In this document: piece by piece, positions 7,281 to 14,521 of the stretch
How positions within the stretch are numbered: position 1 is the first letter of the stretch
Layout of the letters: each line of letters opens with the position of its first letter
DNA from: JBBQVO01 sp038211505
GTDB lineage: Bacteria; Chloroflexota; Dehalococcoidia; DSTF01; JACRBR01
Direction of reading: 5' to 3'
Assembly (NCBI GenBank): GCA_038211505.1
Contig: JBBQVO010000029.1
Span: 1-24,946, forward strand
DNA length: 24,946 nt
Made by a program: the position numbers and the translations under genes
The notes under the pieces: model-generated
The model's input: only the letters and a program-made list of their open reading frames with translations
What the model was told of the DNA's origin: nothing
The model's database searches: none

Positions 7281-8375
7281 TCAATTCTTCGGCGGGTCGA
7301 GGATCGCCTGGATCTGCGCCGGGAGGCGGTAGCGGCGCTCACCCATGCCGGCGACCTGCAGCCGGTGCATGTACTCATTGAGCTGGCGGCGGAATGCGGC
7401 CAGCGCCATCTTGCCGCCCTCTTCCTGGCTGCCGAGTGAGTGGCCGAAGAGCATGCCGAGCGAGGTGCCGAAGATCGGCGAGCCACCGGCGACCGGGCTG
7501 GCGCCGCCACCACCGGCGCCAATCAGCGGCTCCGCTTTCTCGAGGTAGCTGTGGATCTCCTCGCGGCGCTCGGGCTCTGTCTCCAGGATGTACTTGAGGT
7601 GCATGACGCCGAATGCGACATGCCGCGACTCGTCCTGCGCCGACAGGCGGAAGATGCGCTTCTCGGCTTCGTTCGTCGCGATGTACTCGCCCATGCGGAA
7701 GATCGACTGCACGAGCCCTTCGCCCTGCACGTGCATGATCGCCGACATCTCCGTAAAGTCTTTCGCTTCGATGATCACGCGCAGGCCGGCGTTGCCGCTC
7801 GACGACATGAGACCGCCGCCGTTCGCGAGCGCGCGCTTGCGGAAGACGTCGAGGTGACGCGCCTCATCCATGATCTGCGACGCGAGGAACATCTTCACTT
7901 CGTAGTGGTCGTTGCTGATCTGTGGCATCCACTGCGCGGGAGTGTCGCCGGCGATGAATTCGACTTCGGTGAGGAAGGTGCAGAACTGGCTGTAGGCGCG
8001 TTCGACGTCATCGGGGAGCGGCTTCAGTTCCTCCCACGGGATGTCGGTGGCGGATGACCACTGGCGCTGGACCGCCTCTTCGTAGAGCATGGCGGCGTTG
8101 TCAGACCAGATGTCGCCCTTCTTGGCGATGTGGTAGCCGATGCGGGGCACGCCGACGCGAGCGGCCGAGCCGCGCTGCGCCATCGTCAGCTGATCGCTGT
8201 TATCCGGCGAAACGCCGTACGAGCCTTTGTTGATCTCTTCGAGCGTGAGACCGCGGCGGCCGGGCTTCGCCCAGAATCCGCGCTCGCCCGTGCTCTCCAT
8301 CCAGCTCAGGTCGAACTGGTTGGTGTCGTCCGATGGCGTCTCGAGCATCTCCATCGTCTTCGTGTCAACAGCCAT
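7281..8375 (-). CDS. di-iron carboxylate protein of the ferritin-like/R2-like superfamily
   Basis: A 364-residue helical protein that carries a full di-iron ligand set: Glu137 or Glu139 (TEVEF), Glu171 and His174 (EARH), Glu219 (VQGEG), Glu249 and His252 (ESRH). The E...ExxH...E...ExxH order is that of ribonucleotide reductase R2, R2-like oxidases and AurF-type N-oxygenases. The N-terminal region (AVQRQWSSATDIPWEEL) also recalls these enzymes. The substrate cannot be read from sequence, so a specific name would be guesswork. A glycine-rich insert (about residues 286-299) lies before the last helices. The start has AAAGGA upstream, and the gene has its own sigma-70-like promoter, so it is probably an independent unit. 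Confidence 0.8.
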   Translation of the reverse strand: MAVDTKTMEMLETPSDDTNQFDLSWMESTGERGFWAKPGRRGLTLEEINKGSYGVSPDNSDQLTMAQRGSAARVGVPRIGYHIAKKGDIWSDNAAMLYEEAVQRQWSSATDIPWEELKPLPDDVERAYSQFCTFLTEVEFIAGDTPAQWMPQISNDHYEVKMFLASQIMDEARHLDVFRKRALANGGGLMSSSGNAGLRVIIEAKDFTEMSAIMHVQGEGLVQSIFRMGEYIATNEAEKRIFRLSAQDESRHVAFGVMHLKYILETEPERREEIHSYLEKAEPLIGAGGGGASPVAGGSPIFGTSLGMLFGHSLGSQEEGGKMALAAFRRQLNEYMHRLQVAGMGERRYRLPAQIQAILDPPKN

Positions 8376-8421
8376 GCCGTTCGTCCTTTCGCGTCGAGCG
8401 CTAACTTAGCGTTTGCTAGGT

Positions 8422-8450
8422 ATTATCGGTTGAGTTGCGGCAGGTGTCAA
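8422..8450 (-). promoter_or_regulatory. near-consensus sigma-70 promoter for the di-iron protein gene
   Basis: Read on the - strand: TTGACA (8445-8450), a 17-base spacer, then GATAAT (8422-8427). This matches the housekeeping consensus in 11 of 12 positions with ideal spacing. Transcription would start near 8415, giving a leader of about 40 bases with the AAAGGA ribosome binding site. It is the best promoter I see in the window. Confidence 0.8.
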
Positions 8451-8498
8451 CGACTACGCCTGCGATTTCCGACGTTCTAAGGTTCGTTTTGGGCGCAC

Positions 8499-8903
8499 TC
8501 AACGATCCGCGGCTAATTTTGTCCCGATCTCCCAGTGATGCCCGAACGGATCGACGATCCGGCCGAGTCGCCATCCGTAGTCGTCCGCGACGGGCGCCAC
8601 CTGGGTCGCGCCGGCGGCGACGGCGCGTTCGCACATGGCAGCCGGATCTTCGACGATCAGAAGCATGCGGACGGAGCAGCCGCCGAGCGACTCCGGGCTA
8701 CGATTGAGATGTTCAGGCGACTCGTCGGCGACCCAGAACTCCGCGCCGCCGACGGAGAGCTGAGCGACTACCGCGCCGTCGGGCGCGTCGACGCGGTAGG
8801 TCTCGACGGCGCCGAACGCCGACCTGTAGAAGTCGACGGCGGCTGCGCCGCCTCGGACGGAGAGCGTAGCGGTGATTGCGGGCTTGAACACGGGTTCGGT
8901 CAC
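8499..8903 (-). CDS. VOC-fold (glyoxalase/PhnB-like) protein
   Basis: A 134-residue protein of the vicinal oxygen chelate fold. The start is taken as GTG 8903 (MTEPVFKPAITATLSVRGG) with AGGAG about ten bases upstream; the longer open frame is hisB shadow. PhnB-like features are AVDFYRSAFGAVETYRV, VAQLSVGGAEFWVADES, then VRMLLIVEDPAAMCERAVAAGA and WRLGRIVDPFGHHWEIGTK. PhnB-like proteins are often of unknown substrate and many lack a complete metal site. It is the last gene of the histidine transcript, 50 bases after hisB, and could be a passenger. Function in histidine metabolism is not implied by the family. Confidence 0.85.
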   Translation of the reverse strand: MTEPVFKPAITATLSVRGGAAAVDFYRSAFGAVETYRVDAPDGAVVAQLSVGGAEFWVADESPEHLNRSPESLGGCSVRMLLIVEDPAAMCERAVAAGATQVAPVADDYGWRLGRIVDPFGHHWEIGTKLAADR

Positions 8904-8953
8904 TGAAAGCGATCTCCTGTTCGCCGCGTATCGGACGAGATGCAGACGGCACC

Positions 8954-9568
8954 CTAGCCGATGGCGCCTTTGGTGCTGGGGATCTGGCCGCCGAGGCGCG
9001 GCTCGATGCGCGTTGCGGCGGCTAGTGCGCGACCGAGTGCTTTGCAGATCGCCTCGGCTATGTGGTGGTCGTTCGCGCCCTTGAGGACGCGCGCGTGCAG
9101 CGTGATCTTCGCTTCGGTGGCGATCGAGGCGAGGAGGTGCTCGACGAGCGACGATGGGAGCTCGCCGATGCGGTTGAGCGTCCATGTGACTTCGAGCTCG
9201 CAGTACGGGCGGCCGCTGATGTCGACGGCAACGGACGCCAGCGACTCATCGAGCGGCACGAGCGCGTCCGCCATGCGGACGATGCCGCGGCGGTCGCCGA
9301 GCGCGCGATCGATCGCCTGACCGATGGCGATGCCGACGTCCTCGACGGTGTGGTGCTCGTCGACGTGCAGATCGCCGGTCGCCGTGTCGCTGAGGTCGAA
9401 GAGGCCGTGCTTGCCGATCTGCTCGACGAGATGGTCGAGCATGCCGATGCCGGTCTTCGCGGACGACCGGCCGCTGCCGTCGAGATCAAGCGTGACTTCG
9501 ACGCGCGTCTCTTTCGTCTCGCGCACCACCGAGGCAGTACGTGCGCCAATGGTCGTCTTATCGGCCAA
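8954..9568 (-). CDS. hisB: imidazoleglycerol-phosphate dehydratase
   Basis: HisB dehydrates imidazole glycerol phosphate to imidazole acetol phosphate, the substrate of the HisC encoded just upstream. It is the monofunctional form of 204 residues, without the phosphatase domain found in enteric bacteria. Conserved metal-binding blocks are GMLDHL (residues 42-47), DLHVDEHHTVEDVGIAIGQA (66-85), and the second copy near the C-terminus, KGANDHHIAEAICKALGRAL. The start overlaps the end of hisC by 11 bases, so the two are coupled. Confidence 0.97.
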   Translation of the reverse strand: MADKTTIGARTASVVRETKETRVEVTLDLDGSGRSSAKTGIGMLDHLVEQIGKHGLFDLSDTATGDLHVDEHHTVEDVGIAIGQAIDRALGDRRGIVRMADALVPLDESLASVAVDISGRPYCELEVTWTLNRIGELPSSLVEHLLASIATEAKITLHARVLKGANDHHIAEAICKALGRALAAATRIEPRLGGQIPSTKGAIG

Positions 9569-10703
9569 GTTCGGCTCCGATCTCCTTCAGCGCGGCGACG
9601 ACGGTGTCGCACTGATCATCTGTGCCGACGCTGATGCGCAGGTGGTTGCGCAGCGCCGGCGTGTCGAAGTATCGGATCACAATACCGCGCTTCGCGAGGC
9701 GATCCTTGACTTCGACGGCGTCGACGCCATCGAGGCGGCAGAGGATGAAGTTCGCCTCGGATGGATAGGTGGCGATCCAGTCGATCGCGTCGAGCAGCTT
9801 CGCGAGGCGTTCGCGGCTGCCGGCGATCTTGCAGGCGCGATCGTCGAGCAGGGCGCGATCTTCGAGCGAGGCGGTCATGGCGACGCCGGCGGCGACGTTT
9901 AGGTTGTACGGCTGCTTGATGGTCATCAGCAGCGACGCAAGGACGGTTGCCATGACGCCGTATCCGGCGCGCAATCCGGCGAGCCCCGCCCACTTGCTGA
10001 AGGTTCGCAGGACGACGAGATTCTCGTGCTCGCGGACGAGCGCGACGGCCGACGCGGGAGCGCCGTGCGTGCCGGCGAACTCGATGTAGGCCTCGTCGAT
10101 GACGACGAGGAGATCCGTCGCGACGAGGCGGACGATCTCGTCGGCCGAGAGGCGGTTGCCGGTGGGGTTGTTGGGGGACGCGAGGAAGATCAGCTTGGCG
10201 TCGGGAGCGGCCTTCTCAATCGCGTCGATGTCGAGTGCGAACGATTCGAGGCGCGGGATCTCGATGATGCGGCCCCCGACGACATCGGTGGAGAATGGAT
10301 ACATGCCGAATGTCGGCGGGCAGTTGATGACGGCATCACGTAGCTCGGCTGACACTGCGGTGGGCGCGATGACGGCGCGAAGGATCAGATCGATTAGGTC
10401 ATCGCTGCCGAGGCCGCAGACGATCATCTCGGGATCAGCATCGACGTATGTGGCGAGCGCAGCGCGGACGTCACGCTGATCGGGATCAGGGTAGATGTGG
10501 TAGTTGCGTTCGGCAGCGATCGCGGCGAGCGCGCGCGGCGACGGGCCGTACGGGTTCTCGTTGCCGTCGAGCTTGATGATCGCGTCTGGCGCGATGCCGA
10601 GGCGGCGCGCGAGGACGTCCGTCGGCTCGATCGGCACGTAGCCTGGGACACCGACCAGGTCGGGGCGGATGATGCTGCGGATGTCGAACCGTTCTTGTTT
10701 CAT
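9558..10703 (-). CDS. hisC: histidinol-phosphate aminotransferase
   Basis: HisC is a PLP-dependent class II aminotransferase making histidinol phosphate. I choose ATG 10703 because it overlaps the stop of the small zinc-ribbon gene (ATGA), giving 381 residues; a GTG ten codons earlier is possible but has no ribosome binding site. Motifs are KLDGNENPYGPSP, SPNNPTGN, DEAYIEF, and the PLP lysine in TFSKWAGLAGLRAGYG (Lys237), then NHLRISVGT near the end. Length and order are normal. HisC acts after HisB in the pathway, and both lie in the same overlapping operon. Confidence 0.96.
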   Translation of the reverse strand: MKQERFDIRSIIRPDLVGVPGYVPIEPTDVLARRLGIAPDAIIKLDGNENPYGPSPRALAAIAAERNYHIYPDPDQRDVRAALATYVDADPEMIVCGLGSDDLIDLILRAVIAPTAVSAELRDAVINCPPTFGMYPFSTDVVGGRIIEIPRLESFALDIDAIEKAAPDAKLIFLASPNNPTGNRLSADEIVRLVATDLLVVIDEAYIEFAGTHGAPASAVALVREHENLVVLRTFSKWAGLAGLRAGYGVMATVLASLLMTIKQPYNLNVAAGVAMTASLEDRALLDDRACKIAGSRERLAKLLDAIDWIATYPSEANFILCRLDGVDAVEVKDRLAKRGIVIRYFDTPALRNHLRISVGTDDQCDTVVAALKEIGAELGR

Positions 10704-10891
10704 GACGATGGCTGCTTGCGGACGTTGCGGCACCGGGCGTTATCGCAGAAGTAGATCGTCGCGCCGTCCGATGACTGTTGTCGCCACGACCAGGCGCCGC
10801 GCAGCATCGTCGCGTTGCAGGTGGCGCAGCGCTGCGCGCGGAGCGTGAGGCGGAGACGTCGGATTGTGCGTGTGATGGTTGTGTTGTTCAT
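10700..10891 (-). CDS. small Cys4 zinc-ribbon-like protein in the his operon
   Basis: A 63-residue basic protein. From the ATG at 10891 it reads an arginine-rich N-terminus (TRTIRRLRLTLRAQ), then two cysteine pairs spaced C22-x2-C25 and C49-x4-C54, a pattern able to hold one zinc ion. Its stop overlaps the hisC start (ATGA), which is the main reason to believe it is translated. No family is recognised. The ribosome binding site is poor, so an upstream start is possible, but the region before it contains the repeat at 10918-10970. It could be a nucleic-acid-binding or chaperone-like factor, which is only a guess from the fold type. Confidence 0.6.
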   Translation of the reverse strand: MNNTTITRTIRRLRLTLRAQRCATCNATMLRGAWSWRQQSSDGATIYFCDNARCRNVRKQPSS

Positions 10892-10917
10892 GGCCCGGTG
10901 CCAGTGGTGGCGCACGA

Positions 10918-10970
10918 GCACCTCACCCCCGCCCTTCGGGCACCCCCTCTCCACGTCGTAGAGAGGGGGC
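10918..10970. repeat. intergenic hairpin repeat between hisD and the zinc-ribbon gene
   Basis: The block begins CACCTCACCCCCGCCC, a string common as a dispersed repeat in many high-GC genomes (from memory). It contains a small GCCC-TTC-GGGC hairpin (10931-10941) and a larger one, CCCCCTCTC (10943-10951) pairing with GAGAGGGGG (10961-10969). It interrupts the otherwise tightly overlapped his operon and could act as a partial terminator or processing site. Confidence 0.6.
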
Positions 10971-11021
10971 TCGGTTGACGAGTTGTTATTGAGGCCGACA
11001 TAAGGCGCGCACGCGGCGTGG

Positions 11022-12377
11022 TCATTTTGGGGCCGCCGTTTCGCCTGGCTCGCCGCCTTGTAGGCGTAGTTCGATGCTGCGGGCGTGGGCGGTGAAGCCT
11101 TCGGCGCGGGCGATCTTCGCGGCGGCGGGGCCGGCTTCGCGAAGGCGCGCGGCATCGACCGCGACGACGCTCGTGACTTTCAAGAAGTCGTGGACGCCAA
11201 GGGGCGAGGCGTAGCGGGCGGCGCCCGAGGTCGGCATCACGTGCGACGGGCCGGCGGTGTAATCGCCGAGCGACTCAGGCGCGTCATCGCCGACGAAGAT
11301 GCCACCGGCGTTGTGGATCGTCTTCGCGACTTCGGCGGCATTGCGGACGAGGAGACACATGTGCTCCGGCGCGTACTCGCTACCGAGGGCGACGGCTTCT
11401 TCGACGGTGTCAACGATGATCGCGCCGCCGCGCGCGTCGAAGGATGCCCGGGCGATGTCTTCGCGGTCGAGAAGTTTGAGCTGGCGCTCGACTTCACGGC
11501 TGATCGCCTCGGCCATCGACTCGGATGTGGTGATGAGGATGGGCGTCGCGAGTTCATCGTGCTCGGCCTGGGCGAGGAGATCGGCGGCGGCGAACATCGG
11601 GTTAGCGGTGTCGTCGGCGATGACGATGGTCTCGCTGGGGCCGTAGAGCGCGTCGATGCCGACGGTGCCGAAGACTTCACGTTTGGCGAGCGTAACGAAG
11701 ATATTGCCAGGACCGACGATCTTGTCCACGCGCGGAATCGTGCTCGTACCGTACGCCATCGCGGCGATGCCTTCCGCCCCGCCGGCGCTGAAGATCCGGT
11801 CGACGCCGGCGATGTCGGCGGCGACCAGCTTGAGCGGCGACATGACGCCGTCGCGAGCGGGCGGGCTCATCATGATCAGCTCGCCGACTCCGGCGACCTT
11901 CGCCGGGATCGCCGTCATCAGCACCGACGACGGGTAGACGGCGCCGGGGCTCGTGGGCACGTACATGCCGACGCGCTCGATCGCCCGCACCTGCATGCCG
12001 ACGCCACGCTCGCTGAACGAACGCGATGAGTGCTCGCGTTGCAGCGTGTGATAGTCGCGGATGTGCGTCGCCGCTTCGCGGAGGGCGTCGACGAGATCGG
12101 CGTCGACGTGTTTGTACGCCGCTTCGACTTCGGCGCGCGCCATCTCGAACGTCTTCGGCTCGGCACCGGTGAAGGCTCTGGTGTAGCGCGCGACCGCGGC
12201 GTCGCCGTCCCGACGAACGTCGTCGAGGATGCGCCGCACCTGCTGTTCGACCGGCAGATCGGCGCCGAACACCTCCGCGTTCTTGGCGCGGATCGACGCC
12301 GGCAGCTCTGTCTCGCCGAGCGGTTGGCGGCGGAGCAGCGTGCGGCGGCCCTCGTCGGCGCCACGGACGATTCTCAC
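11022..12377 (-). CDS. hisD: histidinol dehydrogenase
   Basis: HisD carries out the last two oxidations, histidinol to histidine, using NAD and a zinc ion. The 451-residue protein has the usual length plus short tails. By family alignment the zinc ligands are Gln270 and His273 (LLAQAEHD), Asp372 (LGDYTAGPSHVMPT) and His431 (EGFTAHARS). The catalytic pair is Glu338-His339 (SEYAPEHM). Other blocks are YVPTSPGAVYPSSVLM and KIVGPGNIFV. The start is GTG 12377 in a GTGA overlap with the stop of the phospholipase-like gene upstream. Confidence 0.97.
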   Translation of the reverse strand: MRIVRGADEGRRTLLRRQPLGETELPASIRAKNAEVFGADLPVEQQVRRILDDVRRDGDAAVARYTRAFTGAEPKTFEMARAEVEAAYKHVDADLVDALREAATHIRDYHTLQREHSSRSFSERGVGMQVRAIERVGMYVPTSPGAVYPSSVLMTAIPAKVAGVGELIMMSPPARDGVMSPLKLVAADIAGVDRIFSAGGAEGIAAMAYGTSTIPRVDKIVGPGNIFVTLAKREVFGTVGIDALYGPSETIVIADDTANPMFAAADLLAQAEHDELATPILITTSESMAEAISREVERQLKLLDREDIARASFDARGGAIIVDTVEEAVALGSEYAPEHMCLLVRNAAEVAKTIHNAGGIFVGDDAPESLGDYTAGPSHVMPTSGAARYASPLGVHDFLKVTSVVAVDAARLREAGPAAAKIARAEGFTAHARSIELRLQGGEPGETAAPK

Positions 12378-13123
12378 GAGAGATACTCCTTCATCTGGTC
12401 GCGGGCGCGGATCTTCGCGGTCGAGAGGAAGTCGCGGATGCGTTCTTCACCGACGCGTGCGATCGTGCCGCGGAGCAGCTCTTCGCCGTGCTCCTCGAGG
12501 TAGCCCGAGATCGCTTCTTCGCCATCGACCACGCCGGCTGCCTGCAGGTGGCGGCTGAGCATCTTCTCGAAGCGCGGCGCCGTGGCGATGAGATCGATCT
12601 GCCAGTCGCGCCACTGCAGCAGCGTATCGCGGGCGATGAAGTCGACGGCGACTGCGACTGCCGTTTCGGCGAGCGCGCGCTGGATCTCGACGACGGCGGC
12701 GGCGTCTTCGCGCTCCTGGCGATCCAGGTGGAGCTGCAGGAGGCGATCCATGACGTTCGCCATCAGCTCATCGCCGAGCATGCCGCCTTCGCCGAAGCAG
12801 GTGCGGTAGATCTGCGTGATGTACTCCTCGTCCATGACGAGATGTGAGATGTAGCCGGCGACGAACGCCGCGGTCGATGCGTCGAGCGCCGACGCGTCGC
12901 TGAGATCCGAGTGCTCGGCGAGCAGACGCGCGACGCCACTTTGCGCATCGAAGCGGTGGATGTCGAAGAAGTGCGTACGTTCGCGATCCCAGCGCGTGAG
13001 GATGCGGATGTCGGGCGTCGTCGCGCCGAGATAGTAAGCGCCGCGATCCGCGTCAACGGCGCGCGAGTTAAGGCCGGCGGCAAGCTCGCGTGCGACGGTC
13101 ATGTGGAGGCCGAGGGGTGGCAT
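12374..13123 (-). CDS. zinc-dependent phospholipase C-like protein embedded in the his operon
   Basis: A 249-residue, mostly helical protein resembling the zinc-dependent phospholipase C/S1-P1 nuclease fold. Candidate metal residues follow that family's order: His7 (LHMTVARELA), Asp38 in YYLGATTPDIR, His51 and His56 (THFFDIHR), then His94 and Asp98 (FVAGYISHLVMDEEY). No signal peptide is visible, so unlike the secreted toxins it is probably cytoplasmic. It starts three bases after the HisG-fusion stop, and its own stop overlaps hisD (GTGA), so it is co-translated with the histidine genes. The family is broad and its cytoplasmic members are mostly uncharacterised; a phosphoesterase activity is inferred only. 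Confidence 0.65.
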   Translation of the reverse strand: MPPLGLHMTVARELAAGLNSRAVDADRGAYYLGATTPDIRILTRWDRERTHFFDIHRFDAQSGVARLLAEHSDLSDASALDASTAAFVAGYISHLVMDEEYITQIYRTCFGEGGMLGDELMANVMDRLLQLHLDRQEREDAAAVVEIQRALAETAVAVAVDFIARDTLLQWRDWQIDLIATAPRFEKMLSRHLQAAGVVDGEEAISGYLEEHGEELLRGTIARVGEERIRDFLSTAKIRARDQMKEYLS

Positions 13124-13126
13124 CGC

Positions 13127-14521
13127 TCACGCTCCCCCAGGCGTCGCGGCGACGGGTTCGGCTGCGCCGGCGCGGAGGCGTTCGACGAGCGCATCGAAGA
13201 TCGGGCGGAGATCGCCGGCCGGGCGCTGGGTGTTGGCGATGACGCAGTTCGTGGACTCGAAGAAGCGTTCGAGCACGGTGAGCTTGTTGGCGCGGACGCT
13301 CGATCCGGTCTCGATGCCTTCGATGAGGATCTCGGCGTCGTCGGGGACGAAGCCTTCGGATGCGCCGGCGATCGGGATGACGCTGTAGCGGCCGAAGTGG
13401 CGCTCCCGGGCGAAGTGATCGGCGATGTTCGCGAACTCGCTGGCAAGGCGAATTGGGGCGTCGGAGCGGGAGCGCCAGTAGCGGAGCGCGCCTGGCAGAT
13501 CGTCGGCGGGGACATCCTTGACGATCACGGCGAGGCTGTATTTCGAGCGGCCGAGATCGATGATCTCCTCGAGGGGGCTCGACGGGAACTGCACTTTGTG
13601 GTTGAAGAGCACGTCGCGGCCGGTGACGGCGAGATCAAATTGGCCGATCGCGACCTGCTGCGGCATGTCCTGCGGCCGGATGACTTTAATCTCGACGCGA
13701 TCGAAATCAACGGCTGGGCGGCGGACGACAGGACTGTCGCCGTAGCCGCGGACGCGGAGGCCAGAGATGTCGAAGCCGGCCTTCGCGTGTACTTGCTGGT
13801 GGCCGTCTGGCAGCGCGAGCCGCAGCATCGTGCGCGGCGCGCGCGGTGGCGCTTCTCGCAGATCGAGCGATGGCGGCGGCGTCAGCGCGGGCGCGGCGTT
13901 TTGTGTGCCGGCGCGAAGGAGTTGCGTAAGCAACGGCGTCAGGTCTTTCGACGCGAGACTGCGGCGGTTGGCGATGAGCCACGTCGAGCTATCGAGGATG
14001 TTGGCGATCGGCCGCAGCCCGTGCGCTTCGACCTCGTCGCGCGACTCGGCGGCGATGATCGCCAGATCGGCGTCTTCAGGCGGATACGCTTCGGCGGCGC
14101 CGGCGACCGGGAAGACGCGATAGCGGCGGAGGCGCATGCGGCGGGCGAGCGTCTCGGCGATGTTCGCGTACTCGCTGACGATGCGGATCGATGGATCGAC
14201 GGTATCGCCGGCGCTGGCGAGCCACAGTGAGTGGGCGCCGTAGCCGAGATGGCGCAGGCGCACGACATCGTGGTTCGGGAAACGCTGCGCGAGTTCTTCG
14301 ATCCACGTGTAGCTGCAGATGCCGAGATCGTAGTTGCCCAGCGCCACCTGCACGGGAATGTCGCGCTCGCGGAAGACGCGGGCGATCGCCGCGCCTTCGA
14401 GCATGGGGAAGCGCAGCGCGCGCGACCCGGCGGCGTAGTCCGGGATGCCGGCGCCGGCCGCGTCGAGCATGGCGGCCGTAGACGCGCGGAGATCGCCGGT
14501 GGGCAGCGCGAGTCGGATCAC
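13127..14521 (-). CDS. hisG: tandem HisG fusion: degenerate HisG domain plus ATP phosphoribosyltransferase domain
   Basis: HisG joins ATP and PRPP in the first step of histidine synthesis. Short-form HisG is about 200-220 residues and needs HisZ. This 464-residue protein contains two such domains: residues 1-205 and 232-452, joined by a Pro/Ala-rich linker (206-231). Both open alike (MIRLALPTG; MLRLALPDG), share a SE[YF]ANIA block (116-122; 361-367), and have the VxGAxEx block before the PRPP loop. In the second copy the loop is intact (EGIETGSSVRANKL, 401-414) with IRPQDMPQ and DLAVTGRDVL. In the first the loop reads IAAESRDEVEAHGL and lacks TGSS. So the first copy is probably structural or regulatory. 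The start is GTG 14521, overlapping hisZ. A tandem HisG fusion is not the usual arrangement. Confidence 0.88.
   Translation of the reverse strand: MIRLALPTGDLRASTAAMLDAAGAGIPDYAAGSRALRFPMLEGAAIARVFRERDIPVQVALGNYDLGICSYTWIEELAQRFPNHDVVRLRHLGYGAHSLWLASAGDTVDPSIRIVSEYANIAETLARRMRLRRYRVFPVAGAAEAYPPEDADLAIIAAESRDEVEAHGLRPIANILDSSTWLIANRRSLASKDLTPLLTQLLRAGTQNAAPALTPPPSLDLREAPPRAPRTMLRLALPDGHQQVHAKAGFDISGLRVRGYGDSPVVRRPAVDFDRVEIKVIRPQDMPQQVAIGQFDLAVTGRDVLFNHKVQFPSSPLEEIIDLGRSKYSLAVIVKDVPADDLPGALRYWRSRSDAPIRLASEFANIADHFARERHFGRYSVIPIAGASEGFVPDDAEILIEGIETGSSVRANKLTVLERFFESTNCVIANTQRPAGDLRPIFDALVERLRAGAAEPVAATPGGA

Noticed and set aside
11085..12029. Long + strand open frame opposite hisD
   Set aside because: Shadow of hisD: the - strand protein matches the family end to end, while the opposite frame has no recognisable content.
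12911..14230. 439-codon + strand open frame opposite the HisG fusion and phospholipase-like genes
   Set aside because: Long antisense frames are expected in GC-rich DNA. The sequence spans two unrelated - strand genes and shows no domain.
13127..14521. Two separate hisG genes joined by a sequencing frameshift
   Set aside because: The frame is continuous through a Pro/Ala-rich linker with no stop or internal ribosome binding site, and codon use is uniform. A true fusion is the simpler reading.
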